From positions 1-15,767 of the forward strand of contig JAHEFC010000036.1 in the NCBI GenBank assembly GCA_024640385.1: DNA of 15,767 bases, read 5' to 3'. Within the stretch, counting starts at the first letter, position 1. Each line of letters starts with the position of its first letter. Below, in pieces: positions 13,256 through 15,767 of this stretch. The stretch comes from Sphingobacteriales bacterium. GTDB lineage: Bacteria; Bacteroidota; Bacteroidia; Chitinophagales; Chitinophagaceae. A program made the position numbers and the translations under genes. The notes under the pieces were generated by a model. That model searched no databases. It was not told the DNA's origin and was given only the letters and a program-made list of their open reading frames with translations.

Positions 13256-15262
13256 CTACCTGGTCAATTCCTTAATTACTTGATCCAATACACTCGCATT
13301 AACTTTTACAGGATATTTTTTCTTCAGTTCGGCAATCCATTTTTCTTCCAGCTCTGCCTGATAATCATTGATGAGCTGGCCTTTGGCATCTTCAAAACTT
13401 TTTTGCGACGCCTGGGGATATAATTTGACAATATGGTAGAACGAGACGGAATTGTCTTCTTTATTTACTGCTAACGGTGTAGTGTAGCCGTCTTTTAAAA
13501 GGTCAGTATTGCCCGGGATCTGCGTCCATTCCACCCGGCCGCTGTCGGCCATGACTTTGCCGTCTGTGGTTTCCACAATTTTTCTCCAGTTTAAAGGATC
13601 AGCGACCAGCGTTTTTCTTGCCTGCCCGGCCACTGCCTCATCCGGCGCATTCATGAAGATGGCATCGGCACTGCTGGCCCAGGTGTATTTTGCTTTATTG
13701 GCCTGATATTGCTTTTTCAACGCAGCAGTATCAGATGAAGATCTGTTCCACACTTTTCTCTCCATCACCTCAAACAGCATATTGCCTTCCATGAATTCAT
13801 TGAATTGGGCCTTGAATTCAGGATCATATTTCTCCAGGTTCCTGCGGTAATAGGCCATGCTCATGTCCAGGAAGAAATCGTTGTAGAATTTCTTATAGGC
13901 AACGATGCTCCGTTCAGGACTTTTCACAGTTACATATTCCAGCCACTGGTTGACTGTGACTTTTTCTGTGGGAAATTCGATCAATACCGTATTCTCTTTG
14001 ATCGCTGCAGAATAGGTCTTTTTATTGTTCACCACAAAAGAGTCGGTATAGCGGAATAGTTCTTTTTCATCTACCGGCTTCTTCTTCATCCCGGTTTTTG
14101 CTACGCACTGTTTCTGGAAACTCTTCACAGGCAGCAGCCCCCTTTTGTCTTTTTCCACCATGTATTTCCAGGTGTATTCTGGAGTCTGGCTGCTGTTGCT
14201 ATAGTTCAACCGGCCTTCACGTTTTACAATATGATATCCCATCGATGTTTCAAATGGCGGCGTGATATCGCCGTTTTTCTGCAGCCCGAATACCGCTTTT
14301 TCAAATGCCTCTTCATAATCACCTACACCAATAAGCGGAAGTTCGCCGCCCTGGGAAGCTGAAATATCGTAGCTGAAGGTTTTTGCCATGTCTTCAAATG
14401 AAGCTCCGGCAACAATGGCTTTATATATAGAGTCTGCCATTGCCGAAGCTTTTTGTTTGTCTTCCGCACTGCCGTTCCTGTCCACCCCGATCAGTATCTG
14501 CCGGGCCAGCACCTTACCGGCAGCCGGTCTCTCCGCAGTTTTTTTGAGTATATGCCAGCCTGCATCGGACCGGAAGGGTTCAGAATATCCGTTTAACGGC
14601 AATGTATAACCGATAGTTTCAAGTGAGTAGGGAAGACTGAAAACGGTAACAAATCCAAGATCCCCTTTGTTTTTCTGGACAGAAGGGTCCAGAGAGTATG
14701 CAGTGGCAACAGAACCGAAATCATCCCCTTTTTTCAGTTTTTCATAAGCCTCGTAGATCCTGTTTTTCGCTTCAGCTGAGTCTTTATCGGTTGCCGGCGT
14801 CAATCCATAGGGGTTGACAACAAATTCTTTTTTGAATGGGATGAAAATATGGGAAAGCCTGATGTCCTTCATTCCTCTTTCTTCGGCTTCATCCACCAGT
14901 TTTTTCATCATTGCATTGTCACGGAGAAATGGTTCTTCGATCTGCTGCCTGAAATTCATCACTTCTTCCTGTTGTTTGAGCAGGGTGTCCAGTTTAAGGT
15001 CGTAAGCAGCCTGGACTTTCAATTTGAACCTGGTATATAATTCCAGGTAGTTCCTGATATCGGCGGCTTTATTGCTTGTGGAAGTATCGTTGTTTTTGAG
15101 ATATGCCCTTTTGAATTCATTTTTAGAAACCTGTTTGCTTCCGTAAGTGAAGAGGGGCTGAGCCTGGGCCAAACTGACCATGGCCAGGGCCATGATACTT
15201 AATAATGCTTTTATGGTTCTATTTCGGACTGGTTGCTTCGAATTTGTGGTCGAGGAATTCAT
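13256..15262 (-). CDS. SurA-like periplasmic peptidyl-prolyl isomerase with parvulin domains
   Basis: This is a periplasmic chaperone/foldase of the SurA/PpiD type, expected to help outer-membrane proteins fold. From the ATG at 15262 it has 668 residues with a basic n-region (KQPVRNRTIK) and a hydrophobic stretch ending LAQAQ, a signal peptide. A helical N-domain (about 40-130) precedes two parvulin (PPIC) domains at about 133-241 (starts DIRLSHIFIPF; NKGDLGF; GWHILKK) and 251-349 (starts VLARQILIGV; QGGELPLIG; GYHIVKR). A long C-terminal region ends in a helix typical of Bacteroidota SurA-like proteins. The frame stays open to 15373, but that upstream part lies wholly inside the oxidoreductase gene. 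Starts at 15274 or 15262 both overlap that gene (56 or 44 nt); the next ATG, 15193, would remove the basic part of the signal. Translation is probably coupled. An octamer array follows the stop. Confidence 0.88.
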   Translation of the reverse strand: MNSSTTNSKQPVRNRTIKALLSIMALAMVSLAQAQPLFTYGSKQVSKNEFKRAYLKNNDTSTSNKAADIRNYLELYTRFKLKVQAAYDLKLDTLLKQQEEVMNFRQQIEEPFLRDNAMMKKLVDEAEERGMKDIRLSHIFIPFKKEFVVNPYGLTPATDKDSAEAKNRIYEAYEKLKKGDDFGSVATAYSLDPSVQKNKGDLGFVTVFSLPYSLETIGYTLPLNGYSEPFRSDAGWHILKKTAERPAAGKVLARQILIGVDRNGSAEDKQKASAMADSIYKAIVAGASFEDMAKTFSYDISASQGGELPLIGVGDYEEAFEKAVFGLQKNGDITPPFETSMGYHIVKREGRLNYSNSSQTPEYTWKYMVEKDKRGLLPVKSFQKQCVAKTGMKKKPVDEKELFRYTDSFVVNNKKTYSAAIKENTVLIEFPTEKVTVNQWLEYVTVKSPERSIVAYKKFYNDFFLDMSMAYYRRNLEKYDPEFKAQFNEFMEGNMLFEVMERKVWNRSSSDTAALKKQYQANKAKYTWASSADAIFMNAPDEAVAGQARKTLVADPLNWRKIVETTDGKVMADSGRVEWTQIPGNTDLLKDGYTTPLAVNKEDNSVSFYHIVKLYPQASQKSFEDAKGQLINDYQAELEEKWIAELKKKYPVKVNASVLDQVIKELTR

Positions 15263-15767
15263 TAAGCTGTTCATAATTGAGTTTCTTGGCAAGTATCTTT
15301 TTGTCTTTATCCAGCAGATACAGCATGGGTGTCTGGTACACGTCATATAACTGGCGGAATCCCGGCTGGCCACTCTTCAACTCATTGTCTTTCAATTCCT
15401 GCGTTTGATAAACGTGTATCCAGTTATTCAAATTGTGTTCCCTGATATAAGCTTTCCATTTTTCGAAACCTCCGTCCGTCATCACCCCGAACAGTTGGAC
15501 GCCTTTGGCCTTCCATTTGTTCTTATACAACGAGTCCAGTTTGGGTACTTCCACCTGGCAGTGGCTGCAGGTGGGGTCCCAGAAGCAGACCACGGTATAG
15601 GGCGAATTCACTTCATAAAGGGTTCTTTTCTTGCCTGCTGTATCCACCATATTGAGATTCGCCGCTTTTTCACCGATCACGTTCATCATCAGGCTATAAC
15701 CCCTGTCGAATATAAATTTGCGGTATTTCTCATTCAGCCATGCATCGGCATCTCCGGGTATGTAATA
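15219..15767 (-). CDS. TlpA-like thioredoxin-fold oxidoreductase with DUF5106-type N-region (5' end outside window)
   Basis: The frame is open from the stop at 15219 through the right edge: 182 residues with no stop and no convincing start. The methionines at 15689 and 15686 are internal, because the 26 residues before them (YYIPGDADAWLNEKYRKF and onward) resemble the end of the DUF5106 region found ahead of thioredoxin domains in Bacteroidota. The thioredoxin fold follows, with the redox motif CSHC in FWDPTCSHCQVEVPKL (C67/C70 of the visible part) and the cis-proline in YQTPMLYLLD. Such proteins are usually exported and reduce or isomerise disulfides. The pair with the SurA-like foldase, overlapping at the DNA level, suggests a shared role in envelope protein folding. 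Exact substrate and full length cannot be seen. Confidence 0.88.
   Translation of the reverse strand, partial: YYIPGDADAWLNEKYRKFIFDRGYSLMMNVIGEKAANLNMVDTAGKKRTLYEVNSPYTVVCFWDPTCSHCQVEVPKLDSLYKNKWKAKGVQLFGVMTDGGFEKWKAYIREHNLNNWIHVYQTQELKDNELKSGQPGFRQLYDVYQTPMLYLLDKDKKILAKKLNYEQLNEFLDHKFEATSPK

Noticed and set aside
15263..15373. Longer N-terminus of the SurA-like protein
   Set aside because: It would put a cysteine-rich stretch before the signal peptide and is read wholly within the oxidoreductase gene.
15219..15689. Complete 156-residue thioredoxin protein
   Set aside because: The frame continues without a stop to the window edge and the upstream residues look like a DUF5106-type domain, so the gene is truncated by the window.

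Overview
The window looks like an ordinary chromosomal stretch of a Bacteroidota bacterium, most likely from the Chitinophagaceae/Chitinophagales side. This placement is inferred from gene families and promoter style; no rRNA is present. Support comes from several upstream boxes close to the phylum's -7 consensus TAnnTTTG, the scarcity of Shine-Dalgarno sequences, an exported MsrB lipoprotein, a SurA-like PPIase next to a DUF5106/TlpA-type oxidoreductase, and a bacterial GH3-family protein.

Layout from left to right. A BNR/sortilin-type exported protein (minus) leaves the left edge. A divergent periplasmic YceI-like protein (plus) converges on a lipoprotein MsrB (minus) across a perfect 16-bp bidirectional terminator. 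A short-type adenylate kinase (plus) follows and ends in a clear intrinsic terminator. Next come a PaaZ-like bifunctional ring-opening enzyme and an overlapping crotonase (plus), which look like a detached piece of the phenylacetate pathway. They converge on a minus-strand unit of a small exported unknown protein, a SulP anion transporter and a beta-carbonic anhydrase, which together suggest bicarbonate handling. Still on the minus strand are LptB (TTG start), a GH3-family adenylating enzyme and a FabG-like reductase, read in that order and touching envelope and lipid metabolism. MetF (plus) converges on a two-gene minus-strand unit: a thioredoxin-fold oxidoreductase that runs off the right edge, overlapping a SurA-like chaperone.

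No phage, IS, CRISPR, tRNA or rRNA was found, and no intergenic stretch exceeds 300 bp. The most unusual signal is non-coding. Two families of short tandem repeats sit between genes. One is an octamer (GAGAGNNA, usually GAGAGTCA, GAGAGCCA or GAGAGAAA) that begins 0 to 11 nt after the stop codons of five different genes, always in the gene's sense direction. Where two such genes converge, the facing arrays form long hairpins. The other is a heptamer (CAGGTTA/CAGGTTG/CAGGTGG) found at three loci. One locus, between lptB and the GH3 gene, carries both.
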